The translations under genes and the position numbers were made by a program. A stretch of DNA of 64,000 nucleotides from an uncultured Prevotellaceae bacterium (GTDB lineage Bacteria > Bacteroidota > Bacteroidia > Bacteroidales > Bacteroidaceae), in assembly GCA_947167455.1 (NCBI GenBank), contig CAMVIB010000011.1, positions 1-64,000 on the forward strand, written 5' to 3'. Of this stretch, positions 53,018 to 64,000 are shown one piece after another (position 1 is the stretch's first letter; each line of letters begins with the position of its first letter). A model generated the notes under the pieces. It did not search any database. It had not been told where the DNA came from and saw only the letters and a program-made list of their open reading frames with translations.

Positions 53018-53695
53018 TTACTTTTTGATGAGGTCTGGCCGGAGCCGTGCCGTGCGTTCCATGGCTTGCTGGAGCTCCCACTCGCGAATGCGGGCCTCGT
53101 GGCCAGAGAGCAGGATGTCGGGCACGCGCCAGCCCTTGTAGTCTGCCGGCCGCGTATAGACAGGCGGCGCGAGGAGGTCGTCCTGGAACGAGTCGGAGAG
53201 CGCGCTCTGCTCATCGCCGATGGCTCCCGGTATCACGCGCACCACGGCATCGGCAATCACCGCCGCCGCCAGCTCGCCGCCCGTGAGCACGTAGTCGCCG
53301 ATGCTTATCTCGCGGGTGATGAGGTGTTCACGTATGCGGTGGTCTATGCCCTTGTAGTGACCGCAGAGTATGATGATATTCTCTGCCAGCGAGAGCTGGT
53401 TGGCCATGGGCTGTGAAAACTGCTGTCCGTCGGGCGAGGTGAAGATGACCTCGTCGTAGCGGCGCTCGGCCTTGAGCGACGTTATGCAGCGGTCGATGGG
53501 TTCGCACTGCATGACCATTCCCGCCGAGCCGCCGTAAGGGTAGTCATCGATGCGGCGGTCGCGGCGCACGGCCCAGTCGCGCAGGTTATGCAGGTGTATG
53601 TCTGCCAGACCCCGTTTCTGTGCGCGGCCTATGATACTCTCTTGCAGGAAACCCTGCAGCAGCTCCGGCAGGACGGTGATGATGTCTATGCGCAT
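53018..53695 (-). CDS. trmD: tRNA (guanine-N1-)-methyltransferase TrmD
   Basis: Methylates G37 of tRNAs next to the anticodon to prevent frameshifting. The start [15 protein letters not shown] at 53695 gives 225 residues, the normal length; an upstream frame reaches 53728. The knotted SPOUT core shows [30 protein letters not shown] and [14 protein letters not shown]; the end [17 protein letters not shown] is typical. It is not next to rimM or rplS as in Gammaproteobacteria. The SNF2 gene lies 26 nt upstream on the same strand. Confidence 0.95.
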   Translation of the reverse strand: MRIDIITVLPELLQGFLQESIIGRAQKRGLADIHLHNLRDWAVRRDRRIDDYPYGGSAGMVMQCEPIDRCITSLKAERRYDEVIFTSPDGQQFSQPMANQLSLAENIIILCGHYKGIDHRIREHLITREISIGDYVLTGGELAAAVIADAVVRVIPGAIGDEQSALSDSFQDDLLAPPVYTRPADYKGWRVPDILLSGHEARIREWELQQAMERTARLRPDLIKK

Positions 53696-53721
53696 GTGTG
53701 TCAATGAGATGAGTATGAGGT

Positions 53722-56700
53722 TTACCACTGGTTGGAGAGCATCTCGAGCATCTCCTGCGAGGTGAGGCGGAAGGTCTGTTCGGCTCCCTCGAGGATGCTG
53801 TCGGAGAGAGCCCGCTTGCTCTCATGCAGACGTATTATCTTCTCTTCTATGGTGTGATGGCTTATGAGGTGATACACCGTCACGGCCTGCTTCTGGCCTA
53901 TGCGGTAGGCACGGTCTGTGGCCTGCTGCTCTATGGCCGGGTTCCACCACGGGTCGAGGTGTATGACGTAGTTGGCGGCGGTGAGGTTCAGCCCCACGCC
54001 TCCGGCCTTAAGGCTGATGAGGAAGATGGGGCACTTGCCCTTCTGGAAGTCGGCCACCGTCTGCTCGCGCTGGCGCATGGATATGCTACCGTCGAGATAT
54101 AGGAATTGCAGGCCTGCCTCGCTGAGGCGTCGCTTTATGAGGGTCAAGAATGATGTGAACTGGCTGAAGACGAGCACGCTGTGGCCTCCTTCGACGATGT
54201 TCTGCACCAGCTCCATGAAGGCGTTGGTCTTGCTCGACCCTGCCGTCCACGTCGGGTCGGTGAGTTCTGCCGAGCAGGCCGTCTGTCGCAGGCGTGTCAG
54301 CTCTGCCAGTATGTTGATAGACATCTGGTTGCCCTCCTCGTGGAAGAGCTCCTCGGCGCGCTTGCGCATCACCTCGTAGAATGCCATCTCGTCGTCGCTC
54401 AGCTCCACGTTGATGTTGATCTCCGTCTTCTCGGGCAGCTCTGTCACCACGGCCTGCTTCGTGCGGCGCAGCAGGAACGGTGCCACGAGTGTCTGCAGCT
54501 GTGTCTGCCGCTCTTCGTCTTGCTGGGTCTCTATGGGCTGTATGAACTTCTGGTTGAACTGGTCGTAGCTGCCGAGCAGGCCGGGGTTGATGAACTGGAA
54601 CAGGTTCCAGAGTTCGCCCAGGTGGTTCTGCACTGGCGTTCCGGTGAGTATTATCCTGTTGCGCGCTGCACATTGCATGATGGCGACACTGGTCTTCGTG
54701 CCGCGGTTCTTGATGACGTGGGCCTCGTCGAGGCAGATGGTGTTCCATTCGCGCGACTGCAGGTGTTCGGCGGCTGTCGTCACGAGGCCGTAGGTCGCCA
54801 TTACGATGTCGCCCGCATCGACCTCCTCCACGAGTTTGCGCCGGTCGAAGTATTCGCCCATACGGTAGCAGTGCAGCGACGGTGCGAAGCGTGCCATTTC
54901 GGCTTGCCAGTTGGGTATCACGCTTGCCGGCGCTATCACCAGGCTCGGCCCCTCGCCGGCGTGTGCCAGCAGGAAGGCTATCGTCTGCACCGTCTTGCCC
55001 AGGCCCATGTCATCGGCAAGGCATGCTCCGGCACCCCATGCCGAGAGGCGCATCATCCACTGATAGCCCTCTTTCTGGTAGGAGCGCAACTTGGCCTGCA
55101 GCCCCTCCGGCACGTCGGGTTCCATCTGTTCGGCTTGGTCTATACGTTGCTTGAGGTCGTCGAAGTCCGACGAGCACCCTATGTCTATCTCGCCGTGCAC
55201 AATCTCTGCCAGCAGGCTCGTCTGCATGGCCGACACCGTTGCCGTGCCGTCCTCGTGGGTGGAGATGGCCTCCAGACGTTCCAGCTGCCGTCGCAGCTTC
55301 TCTGAGAGCCACAGGTATTCGCCGTCCTTCAGCTGTATGTAGCCGTTGCGACTCGTGCCGATGGCATTGAGCAGCTGCTGTGCCGTGAGCACGGAATTGT
55401 CGTCGAGCTGCACGTTGCCTTCAATCTCAAACCAACGGTTGTTACGGGGCTTCAAGGCCAGGTTCCATGTCCCGGCCACGGCGGTGTGCATGTGCAGACG
55501 CTCGCCCTCGGGCCATTCCACGGCCATCACGCCGGGGTTGTTGCCTGCAAAGGCCAGCATGTCGAGCACCTGCGGCGTCGTCAGGTGTGCGCTCAGTCCC
55601 GGCGTGAACTCTATCATGTGAGCCATACAGTAGGCCAGGGTCTGGTCGAGGTTGCGCTGCTCGGCCTCAAGGTCGCGCTCCACGCGGATGCGTCCTGCCG
55701 TGCTCTCGCTCTTGTCGATGACGGCGCGGTCGCCCTGGCCAGGGACGACGGAGATCTGCCCCCCCTGTAGCGGCCTCGCCAGCAGGAAGGCGTCGAAATA
55801 GGTCTGGGTCGTAGGGTCGGGAGTCATGCGCAGGATGATGCTGCTCTGACTCTCCAGCGACGGCAACTCGCGCTCGTCATCCACGAGGTCAGAGTGTATG
55901 TCAACGACGTCGGTGATGAGCGGCAGCAGCTGGCGCAGCTTGTCCTCAGCCTCGAGGGGCAGTGACGCCACGGAGAGCAGCTCCTGCAGCACCGAGCGCT
56001 CGTGGTCTGACATGGGGAAATATACGTAGTGGAGCTCGTCGTCGCGGCGATAGACATTGCTCTGCGAGATGAGGTCCTTGAAGAGCACGTTGCTCTGCAC
56101 TCGAAACGCCTCGTCGGTCCGCTCTATGATGACGTATGGTTTCTGCTCCTCGATGGTGACCCGGCGGTATGGCGTGTGCTCGCCCGAGTAGATGCGGTCT
56201 GACCCCACGAGGTGCGGCATCAGTATGCCTGCCGTGAGCCTCGATGTCTGCAGGTAGCGCACATCGGCCACGATGGCCTGGTCTGTGCGGTCCATAAAGG
56301 GCTCTGCTCCGCTGATGAAGCGCACCCACGGCAGGCTCTTGCCGTTGCCCCAGCGCCCGTCCTTGAGGCGGTTCTGCTCGCGCAGCTCCACGCTCTCGCC
56401 GTCGCTGGTGATAATGTACATCACTCGCCGCTGGCCAGGCACCTCGGCAGTGTCCGACTCGCGGCGGCTCTCGGTGGCTATGAGGCGGTCGAGCATCTGC
56501 TCCCACGGTTCCTTGCTCTTGGCGATGGCCGAGATGGGCTTCGGTCCGAAGGCCGTGGTGAGCATCTTCTTCTCGAAGCGGTTGAGTGTCACGTAGGCAG
56601 CACCCTCGTGACGCAGAAATGCCGACTGCGGCTGGAAGTTGTCCTTGTCGAGCTTGTAGCCCGTGAAGTTGGCGGCCAGCAGCAGCGCCATCAGCTGTTG

Positions 56701-57744
56701 CAGACGGTACTCGCGGTCGGCGAGCTCGACGGGTGTCAGCAGCTGTGCCAGCGTGTCCATGTCCATGCGCTGCATGGGGGTGGTGAGTGTCTCTGCCAGC
56801 AGCACGGCAGCACCCACACGCCGCCAGCCGTTCTGGCGCGAGAAGGCCACGAACTCGCGGAGCTTGCTCTTGGCATCGTTCTGCTTGGATGTCCAGAGGG
56901 CAATGACCCAGTAGAAGGCTGCCACGCCGTCAGTGAGGAATCGCGCCTCGGCCTTGCCGGCAGCGGTGCGTGCCGATGCCGTGACGGCTTCGGAGAGCAC
57001 CTTCAGGGCGAGGTCACTCTTGCCCTGGCTCATGGCGTGCACGCCCTTCGACAGCAAGTCCGGGTATGTCATGCGGATCGATGTCGGAGGCGTGTATATG
57101 CCCAGGCACACGTAGTTGTAGTAATTCCATAGGGCGCGCATCTCGCGGATGTCGGGGTCGGTGGCGTCAAACTTGCGCATCGACATCTGGCGCTTCAACA
57201 TCTCGTTGGGGTCTGTCCAGTCGTCGCGCATCCACTTGCGCATCACGGCACTGATGAATGCCGGGAAGTCAACGTCGCGGATCATCGTCACCAGCGACTC
57301 GAAACGACGGTCGTGGGCCAGGCCCACGAGGTAGGGCGCCACCTCCGAGGGCAGCACCATGGGCGATGGCGTGCGTCCCGCGCCACACTGGCGCAGCGAT
57401 GCCTGCAGGGCCTTGAAGTCGCGATGGCGGGTCAGAGGCCATTGGTCGAACTCGTCGAGCCATTCGGGATGCTCGTCGATGGCAAATAGCATCACCTCGC
57501 CGTAGTAGCGGGGACGTATGAACTGAAACTCACCCCCGAAGTGCGACGGCGGCTGAATGCCGACGATGCCGTCATCGACGAGGGTCTTCGTGAGCAGGGG
57601 CAGTTCGCCGAGCATGCATGCGCCGTGCACCGAGAGCTGCGTCTTGTCATCGTCGCTCACCGCCTGCCCGATGTAGGCAAAGAGACATGCCAGCTTCTGT
57701 GCCGCCGGCTTGAGGGTCAATATGTGCTGTCTTACGATGCTCAT
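53722..57744 (-). CDS. SNF2-family DEAD/DEAH helicase with large N-terminal domain
   Basis: A 1340-residue protein whose last third is a SWI2/SNF2 ATPase: Walker [12 protein letters not shown] (about 911-921), LDEAH near 1003, and helicase C motifs [25 protein letters not shown] and [17 protein letters not shown]. The first 880 residues match no domain I recognise; they hold long helical and beta stretches but no SWIM zinc finger and no nuclease motif. Bacterial SNF2 proteins act as RNA polymerase recyclers (RapA) or remodellers; this one's role is unknown. It carries its own promoter (57839-57846) and precedes trmD on the minus strand, a housekeeping context. Confidence 0.9.
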   Translation of the reverse strand: MSIVRQHILTLKPAAQKLACLFAYIGQAVSDDDKTQLSVHGACMLGELPLLTKTLVDDGIVGIQPPSHFGGEFQFIRPRYYGEVMLFAIDEHPEWLDEFDQWPLTRHRDFKALQASLRQCGAGRTPSPMVLPSEVAPYLVGLAHDRRFESLVTMIRDVDFPAFISAVMRKWMRDDWTDPNEMLKRQMSMRKFDATDPDIREMRALWNYYNYVCLGIYTPPTSIRMTYPDLLSKGVHAMSQGKSDLALKVLSEAVTASARTAAGKAEARFLTDGVAAFYWVIALWTSKQNDAKSKLREFVAFSRQNGWRRVGAAVLLAETLTTPMQRMDMDTLAQLLTPVELADREYRLQQLMALLLAANFTGYKLDKDNFQPQSAFLRHEGAAYVTLNRFEKKMLTTAFGPKPISAIAKSKEPWEQMLDRLIATESRRESDTAEVPGQRRVMYIITSDGESVELREQNRLKDGRWGNGKSLPWVRFISGAEPFMDRTDQAIVADVRYLQTSRLTAGILMPHLVGSDRIYSGEHTPYRRVTIEEQKPYVIIERTDEAFRVQSNVLFKDLISQSNVYRRDDELHYVYFPMSDHERSVLQELLSVASLPLEAEDKLRQLLPLITDVVDIHSDLVDDERELPSLESQSSIILRMTPDPTTQTYFDAFLLARPLQGGQISVVPGQGDRAVIDKSESTAGRIRVERDLEAEQRNLDQTLAYCMAHMIEFTPGLSAHLTTPQVLDMLAFAGNNPGVMAVEWPEGERLHMHTAVAGTWNLALKPRNNRWFEIEGNVQLDDNSVLTAQQLLNAIGTSRNGYIQLKDGEYLWLSEKLRRQLERLEAISTHEDGTATVSAMQTSLLAEIVHGEIDIGCSSDFDDLKQRIDQAEQMEPDVPEGLQAKLRSYQKEGYQWMMRLSAWGAGACLADDMGLGKTVQTIAFLLAHAGEGPSLVIAPASVIPNWQAEMARFAPSLHCYRMGEYFDRRKLVEEVDAGDIVMATYGLVTTAAEHLQSREWNTICLDEAHVIKNRGTKTSVAIMQCAARNRIILTGTPVQNHLGELWNLFQFINPGLLGSYDQFNQKFIQPIETQQDEERQTQLQTLVAPFLLRRTKQAVVTELPEKTEININVELSDDEMAFYEVMRKRAEELFHEEGNQMSINILAELTRLRQTACSAELTDPTWTAGSSKTNAFMELVQNIVEGGHSVLVFSQFTSFLTLIKRRLSEAGLQFLYLDGSISMRQREQTVADFQKGKCPIFLISLKAGGVGLNLTAANYVIHLDPWWNPAIEQQATDRAYRIGQKQAVTVYHLISHHTIEEKIIRLHESKRALSDSILEGAEQTFRLTSQEMLEMLSNQW

Positions 57745-57838
57745 TATCTTTGTCGGTTGTCTGGTTCTCTGTCATTTGCGAGGCATGAGAAGCCTGCCTG
57801 CACAGGGCGGCAACAGCGCCGCCCGGCCTTTTGCGCCG

Positions 57839-57869
57839 CAAAGATAGCGCTTTTCCCTGACCTGTGCAA
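57839..57869 (-). promoter_or_regulatory. Promoter of the SNF2-trmD transcript
   Basis: The minus strand reads TATCTTTG at 57846-57839 and TTG at the -33 zone (57869-57867), a good two-part match, 94 nt before the SNF2 start. Confidence 0.55.
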
Positions 57870-57971
57870 GCGCCGCAAAGATATTTTTCTACAATTTAAT
57901 GTCGCCACACACGCACGCTGTCATAGGCCTGAGCGCATCAGCACAATAAGCCGGCAGGCGGCGAGCGTTAA

Positions 57972-60059
<2,088 letters not shown>

Positions 60060-60408
60060 GCACGCGTCATGTAAGACCTGCGAGTATGCACGGCATAAGG
60101 ACTGTGCCGTCTTCACGGGCAATACTAAAGGGCAGGCAGACCACCTCTGCCGATGGCTCAGGGACAAGACTTGGGATTTCCCTAGCGCGCCCCGCGCCCG
60201 GCTCGAGGAGATGCTTGAAGAGATGCTTGACACTTCAAGCAAGAGCAATGAGATGTCAGCTCAGTGATAACGCCCCGAAGGGACAATAAGATATCAGCCC
60301 AGGGCTTAATTTCGCTGTCCCTTCAGGGCGTTAGCAGCAAGTGCATCTTATTGACATCCTATACTCGTTTTCACAAGAAAATCTAAACTGTAACTATTAA
60401 GATAGAAA
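60060..60408. repeat. Intergenic repeats between ligA and the T9SS cargo gene
   Basis: No gene is supported here. GCTTGACACTTCAAGC at 60225-60240 is identical to 7413-7428. The segment 60263-60345 is the inverted relative of the repeat at 10440-10505, with GATAACGCCCCGAAGGGACA and a second unit, CTGTCCCTTCAGGGCG, nearby. The boundary coincides with a marked change in base composition. Confidence 0.6.
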
Positions 60409-61548
60409 ATGAAGAAGTTGGTTTTATTATTGGCATTTGCCATTTGCTGTTCCTCTGTCTTTGCTCAGGAACCTGTGCTCTCCTTCGATGGAGATTTGTA
60501 TTTCATTCCTGGCTCGATGACGATAGAAGGCAAAGCCTTTCTTGTGTCAAAGAATAATTCCACAAATGGGAAATTCGCAATTTATGACGGAGATTTCAAT
60601 GCTATAGCTGATTTTACAGATCCTACAATTGGTAAACCTTACCAACAAAGAGTTTTGACCATGACTCGAGTATATGATTTAGGTTCCGAAGGTTCTGGTG
60701 GAGGTGGTGGAGGTGGTATCACAAGGTCTGCTGGTGGATGGACATCTGACGAATGGACTGTTATCGACGACAAGACTTCTGACTATACAACAAGTTCTTC
60801 GTTGTCAGGGTTTGAACTATACTCAGACGACAACACATATCATTCTCGATACTTATACGTTTCACAGACTTTGTTTGATGACGATGCCGACTTTGAGTAT
60901 GTTCGGACCAGGCAGTCCATAGTACCTATTGACACAAAATATGAAGACTACGCAAAGGAGCACTCTAACGGCTATACTCCTCACCCCAGTATTTCATTTG
61001 GCGGCAATGCGACAATAGACTCTCTTATGAATGCAACAGGAGCCTATACCTACGAATGGTTTTGGGATGAGGAAAGCGGTAAACGACTGCTCAAACTTTA
61101 TAAACACGAACAATATGGTGGTATATTCAATGATGGTATAGAGATTGCGACATTAGACGGAACGGTGAAAGCTTTCCTGCCCGGCATCACCTACATTTCT
61201 TCTGCCTATTATTTTAGGGGGAAGTGTTATGTTCAGGGTTATGGCAGCGACAACAGCAGCGTATTATATCTTTTAGGAAATAATGCTACTGGGATTAGGG
61301 AAGTAAGCCGATCCAAGGCTGATTTCTCGATAAAAAGAGAGGGCAGCAATCTTATCTTTGACAATGAAACTGATGAGCAGTTGACTCTAGTGATGTCTGC
61401 TATAGACGGAAGAATAGTTAGGTCGCTAAATGCAAAACGAGGGAGTAATCAGATTTCTGTCAGTGGGTTGATGAATGGTATTTATAACGTTACGCTCTAC
61501 CAGCAGTCTAAGCCGATTAAATCATCTAAAATCATCATTAAGAACTAA
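60409..61548 (+). CDS. Secreted protein with T9SS-like C-terminal domain
   Basis: A 379-residue exported protein of unknown function: signal MKKLVLLLAFAICCSSVFA, a Gly run (GSGGGGGGGITRS near residue 97) and a C-terminal region (about 305-379) with a beta-sandwich-like end of KLIFDNETDEQLTLVMSAID-type sequence, SVSGLMNGIYNVTLYQQ and PIKSSKIIIKN, resembling type IX secretion sorting domains (type A). The DNA is visibly AT-richer than the surrounding genes, which suggests acquisition. No catalytic motif was recognised. Confidence 0.7.
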   Translation: MKKLVLLLAFAICCSSVFAQEPVLSFDGDLYFIPGSMTIEGKAFLVSKNNSTNGKFAIYDGDFNAIADFTDPTIGKPYQQRVLTMTRVYDLGSEGSGGGGGGGITRSAGGWTSDEWTVIDDKTSDYTTSSSLSGFELYSDDNTYHSRYLYVSQTLFDDDADFEYVRTRQSIVPIDTKYEDYAKEHSNGYTPHPSISFGGNATIDSLMNATGAYTYEWFWDEESGKRLLKLYKHEQYGGIFNDGIEIATLDGTVKAFLPGITYISSAYYFRGKCYVQGYGSDNSSVLYLLGNNATGIREVSRSKADFSIKREGSNLIFDNETDEQLTLVMSAIDGRIVRSLNAKRGSNQISVSGLMNGIYNVTLYQQSKPIKSSKIIIKN

Positions 61549-61550
61549 TA

Positions 61551-61742
61551 TTAGAATAGTAATCTTCTATAAACATAGGGCGGAAACCGATGTGAGAATG
61601 TCTGCACGGACACCCGTTCTTTGTCTCTCCACATTATTATAAGCCTGCGCAACTGCCGCTCTCCTAACTCCTCAAAGGTGTACTCGAAAACCTCAGAAAG
61701 GCTCAGCAACGCAATAGGCGTCCACTGGATGCGTAAGTTCAT
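61551..61742 (-). pseudogene. Truncated ParE/RelE-like toxin
   Basis: A 63-residue frame starting MNLRIQWTPIALLSLSEVFE, whose first about 35 residues (to GERQLRRLI) match the usual ParE N-terminus of Bacteroidetes. The family is normally around 95 residues; here the C-terminal beta sheet is missing and the end (RDKERVSVQTFSHRF) looks partly degraded. The first 50 nt overlap the antitoxin gene in another frame. It is probably inactive or only partial. Confidence 0.55.
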
Positions 61743-61854
61743 ATACCTTGTCGTTCATGAAACGTTCTACCTCATCCATCGATACGGCCTGACCAGCCAT
61801 AGCCTGTGCGTGGCTTCGGTTCAGAATTGTCTTCAATGCTTCGTTTGCTTCCAT
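61693..61854 (-). CDS. Small antitoxin-like protein
   Basis: A 53-residue protein starting MEANEALKTILNRSHAQAM, with SMDEVERFMNDKVYELTH. This matches short antitoxins that precede ParE-like toxins in Bacteroidetes; they are helical with a C-terminal toxin-binding tail. The last 50 nt overlap the toxin frame, the expected coupling. A perfect promoter (TTTG 19 nt TACCTTTG, 61914-61884) lies upstream. A longer frame to 61896 is rejected because it begins in the promoter. Confidence 0.6.
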   Translation of the reverse strand: MEANEALKTILNRSHAQAMAGQAVSMDEVERFMNDKVYELTHPVDAYCVAEPF

Positions 61855-61874
61855 ATTGCTGCCATTTTGATGTT

Positions 61875-62312
61875 TTAACGGTGCAAAGGTAAGCATTTTC
61901 CTTGGATTGGCAAAGAAAACTCCGTATTATTTATCCGTCTATAGTGTCTCAGTATGTCAATGAACACTTTTTCCGTCCACGCGGTGGTGGATGAACTTGC
62001 CAATGAATAGACCACGGTGCCGAACGATGCTACACCGGCGGTGATGAGCGTCTGTGGCTGGCCGTTATATTCGAGGCGGACAGCCTTCATGCCATTTGCC
62101 TGAGCAAGATGAATAGCCTCGCGAATCAACTTAGAGCCGATGCCGTCGGATGCTTGCCTTTGCTCCATCGGGCATAGAGGGCCATGTCGGGCGTACGCCC
62201 CGTTCTCAGGATGCTGCGCGTCCAGCGGAAAACCTTTGGGCGTCCTGCCACTTGACATTAGCCAGTCTCGAAACTTTTCCCCATATAAAATAGCCACGGA
62301 GGGCGGAAACAT
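61875..62312 (-). pseudogene. GNAT acetyltransferase remnant
   Basis: The frame contains GIGSKLIREAIHLAQANGM then KAVRLEYNGQP, an acetyl-CoA-binding GNAT motif A piece (about 62060-62150). The residues before it (to about 62240) look like fragments in other frames, and the GNAT C-terminal motif B is absent. The region overlaps the toxin-antitoxin promoter. The remnant probably reflects decay of a mobile accessory region. Confidence 0.4.
61884..61914 (-). promoter_or_regulatory. Consensus promoter of the toxin-antitoxin pair
   Basis: On the minus strand TTTG at 61914-61911 is followed after 19 nt by TACCTTTG at 61891-61884, the exact Bacteroidetes consensus. The antitoxin start is 29 nt further on. 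Confidence 0.7.
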
Positions 62313-62335
62313 TTCTGCTCCGGCTCTCCGTGGCT
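62292..62335 (-). terminator. Terminator of the surface-protein gene
   Basis: AGCCACGGAG (62292-62301) pairs with CTCCGTGGCT (62326-62335), and on the minus strand ATTTTATA follows the stem. It lies 40 nt past the surface-protein stop. Confidence 0.7.
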
Positions 62336-62374
62336 CCTCATGTGTCGGTCTTACTTCTTGGACGAGCCAAGCGT

Positions 62375-64000
62375 CTACTTTGTAGCCGAGCGCACGATGA
62401 CCTTCTTGCCATTCTTCACATAGATACCCTTAGCAGGTTGGGCGACGCGGCGTCCGCTCAGGTCGTACCACTCGCCGTCCATCTTGCCGGCAGCAGTCTT
62501 GACGGTGCTGATGCCAGTGGTCTCGCCATCAAAGACGATGCTCAATGCACGGGCGTTGGCGGGCGACTTCTCGAGCTCAATCCAGCACTTGCCAGCGGCC
62601 AGCGTGCCGGCATCCTTCACCCATACGAAATTGTGGCCGGTCAGCACGTAGTGGTCGGCGGCCTGCATGTCCTCGTCGGTGAAGGTCTTGTCCACGAGCG
62701 TACCCTTGAAGTGGTCGCTGTCGTAGTCCACGTTGTCGGCATCCTCGCTGCTCACGATGATGCTCACCTCAACCTCCGTGTCGTTGTCGTTGTAGATGAA
62801 GTAAGGCATCTCGGCGGCTATCACGCTCAGTTCGCCGGTCAGTTCCACCTCCGTATTGGTCACGCTCTTCACCGAGTAGAGCTTCACACCATCTACAGCA
62901 TTCTCTATCTGGCGCTTGTCGGCATCGATGCGGGCCATGTAGCTCTTGGCGGGGATGACGAGCGTGATGCGCGACACCTCTACCCGAGCGGTGCTGACGG
63001 CCTCGCTGAGTGCTGCGATAGCATTGCAAATATCTACCGCCGTGGCGTCTGCGTTGTCCTTCACGCCCTTGGCTGCGTCGATAGCAGTCTGCAGTGCTCC
63101 AGCTGCGGCGGGATTGTTGTCCTTGATGCTGTTGTAGTATGCCTCAGCTTCGGTGATCTCATAGCCCAGGTCGTCCTTGACTGCTGTCAAAAGTGTTGCA
63201 TACGCATTCGAAATGTTTTGGTTGGCTTCCGACAGTTGCTCCATTGTAGCATCGGGATTATTCCTCACTTCCCTGGTAGCGTTGATGACGCCCAAGAATG
63301 TGGCGGCAGCTTCGGGAGAGACATCCTTGGCACTGTTATAGATGTCATCTGCTATGGCGATATTTTCGGAAATTTGCCACTGCTGCATCGCTTTTTCCCA
63401 GGCATTACCGAGTGCTTCAATGGCCTGGTCAGCTTCGTCTTGTGTTGCGAGGGGATTGTCCCTCACTTGCTTGGCAGCGTCGATGGCATCCTGGAATGTA
63501 GCGACAATGTCGGGATAGTTTTCGAAATAAGAAAGACGACCCTCAGCTCCCGAGATTTCAATGTTAAGTTGTTCCTTGTCGGCCAGAATAGCAAACGTGG
63601 CGGTAGCCGTGCCACTGTAGTTGCCAGTACCTGTGACGGTCACGGTGGCGGTGCCTGTCTCCACGTTGTTGGTGTAGGCCACGGTGTAGTCGGTGTTCAG
63701 AGCGAGTGTGGTCTCGCCGTCTTTCACCTCGATGGTTGGCTCAATGGCACTGCCCGTGTAGGTCTGGTCGGCAATGGCCTGAATCCAAGCGTCCTGCAGG
63801 TTCTTCGTATAAGTCACCACTACCCATACGTTAGCCTCAGGCATTGTGAACGACCATGTGCCGTCGGTCTCGTTCTTCGTTACTGTGATGTCGCTCACCA
63901 GTCTGGGGGCAGAGCGGCGGCGTGCATTGGCAGCCTCCCATGAGGTATAGGCGCGGACGGTCACGTCCTTAGCCGAGTAGCCCTCGTTGGGTGTCACGCT
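62375..64000 (-). CDS. Large surface protein with repeat domains (partial)
   Basis: The gene enters from the right edge; 540 codons are visible and the N-terminus is missing. Domains in order: the last part of an InlB-type B-repeat (VTPNEGYSAKDVTVRAYTSW), an MBG-like repeat (QTYTGSAIEPTIEVKDGETT, TVTGTGNYSGTATATF), then three FIVAR-like helical units (about 60 residues each, including FQDAIDAAKQVRDNP, NATREVRNNPDATMEQL and IDAAKGVKDNADATA), a beta-rich region, and a C-terminal signature WYDLSGRRVAQPAKGIYVKN typical of Prevotella cell-surface proteins. Function is probably adhesion or glycan binding. Confidence 0.75.
   Translation of the reverse strand, partial: SVTPNEGYSAKDVTVRAYTSWEAANARRRSAPRLVSDITVTKNETDGTWSFTMPEANVWVVVTYTKNLQDAWIQAIADQTYTGSAIEPTIEVKDGETTLALNTDYTVAYTNNVETGTATVTVTGTGNYSGTATATFAILADKEQLNIEISGAEGRLSYFENYPDIVATFQDAIDAAKQVRDNPLATQDEADQAIEALGNAWEKAMQQWQISENIAIADDIYNSAKDVSPEAAATFLGVINATREVRNNPDATMEQLSEANQNISNAYATLLTAVKDDLGYEITEAEAYYNSIKDNNPAAAGALQTAIDAAKGVKDNADATAVDICNAIAALSEAVSTARVEVSRITLVIPAKSYMARIDADKRQIENAVDGVKLYSVKSVTNTEVELTGELSVIAAEMPYFIYNDNDTEVEVSIIVSSEDADNVDYDSDHFKGTLVDKTFTDEDMQAADHYVLTGHNFVWVKDAGTLAAGKCWIELEKSPANARALSIVFDGETTGISTVKTAAGKMDGEWYDLSGRRVAQPAKGIYVKNGKKVIVRSATK

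Overview
The window is a chromosomal segment of a Bacteroidales bacterium, most likely Prevotella-like. The evidence is: promoters of the Bacteroidetes type (TTTG, about 19 nt, then TAnnTTTG); an rseC-rnfBCDGEA operon; class III fructose-bisphosphatase; families largely confined to Bacteroidales (DUF4250, DUF6048/DUF6452-like, a DUF5112/5113-like sensor kinase); a T9SS-like C-terminal domain; and a PUL-like uronic-acid enzyme pair. No rRNA, tRNA, CRISPR array or intact insertion sequence was recognised.

Layout. 0-4 kb: a leftward translation operon thrS-infC-rpmI-rplT ending in a strong terminator. 3.9-4.3 kb: a hairpin-rich repeat next to the surviving 3' end of a glutamine synthetase III gene. 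4.3-9.6 kb: glmS, a SPOUT methyltransferase overlapping a DUF4250 gene, a low-molecular-weight phosphatase and a CobW GTPase with a very His/Asp-rich loop. 9.8-16.6 kb: rpsP and the rseC-rnfBCDGEA operon, followed by an 80-bp inverted repeat and a candidate small RNA. 17-23.6 kb: flavodoxin-like lipoprotein, MFS transporter, free-methionine-sulfoxide reductase, then a GH88 hydrolase and a lyase-like/beta-helix fusion that together fit uronic-acid polysaccharide breakdown. 23.6-31.9 kb: beta-helix lipoprotein, M20 dipeptidase, a small membrane protein, a Skp-like lipoprotein and two unusual fusions (PrmA with class III FBPase; secreted glutathione peroxidase with nitroreductase). 31.9-35.5 kb: a 76-bp CTAG palindrome, a 22-bp repeat array, grpE-dnaJ and folC. 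35.5-43.6 kb: an S9 peptidase and a three-gene signalling operon (TPR protein, dual-core sensor kinase, response regulator). 43.6-44.2 kb: two tandem MITE-like hairpin arrays. 44.2-60 kb: UvrD/PcrA helicase, a leftward cluster (DUF4199, GT2, DUF6452-like, DUF6048-like, ApbE, flippase-like), nitroreductase, HAD phosphatase, trmD, a 1340-residue SNF2 helicase and ligA. 60-64 kb: an AT-richer accessory end with a T9SS-type cargo protein, a truncated toxin-antitoxin pair, an acetyltransferase remnant and a large repeat-bearing surface protein that runs off the window.

Functional links. ApbE (47.7-48.8 kb) is the expected enzyme for FMN attachment to RnfG and RnfD, whose candidate flavinylation threonines are visible. 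GH88 removes the unsaturated uronate a lyase would produce. GrpE and DnaJ serve DnaK. The most notable observations are the two fusions, the dual-core kinase, the lyase-like/beta-helix fusion, the GSIII relic, the hairpin-array elements and several long perfect or near-perfect palindromes between genes.
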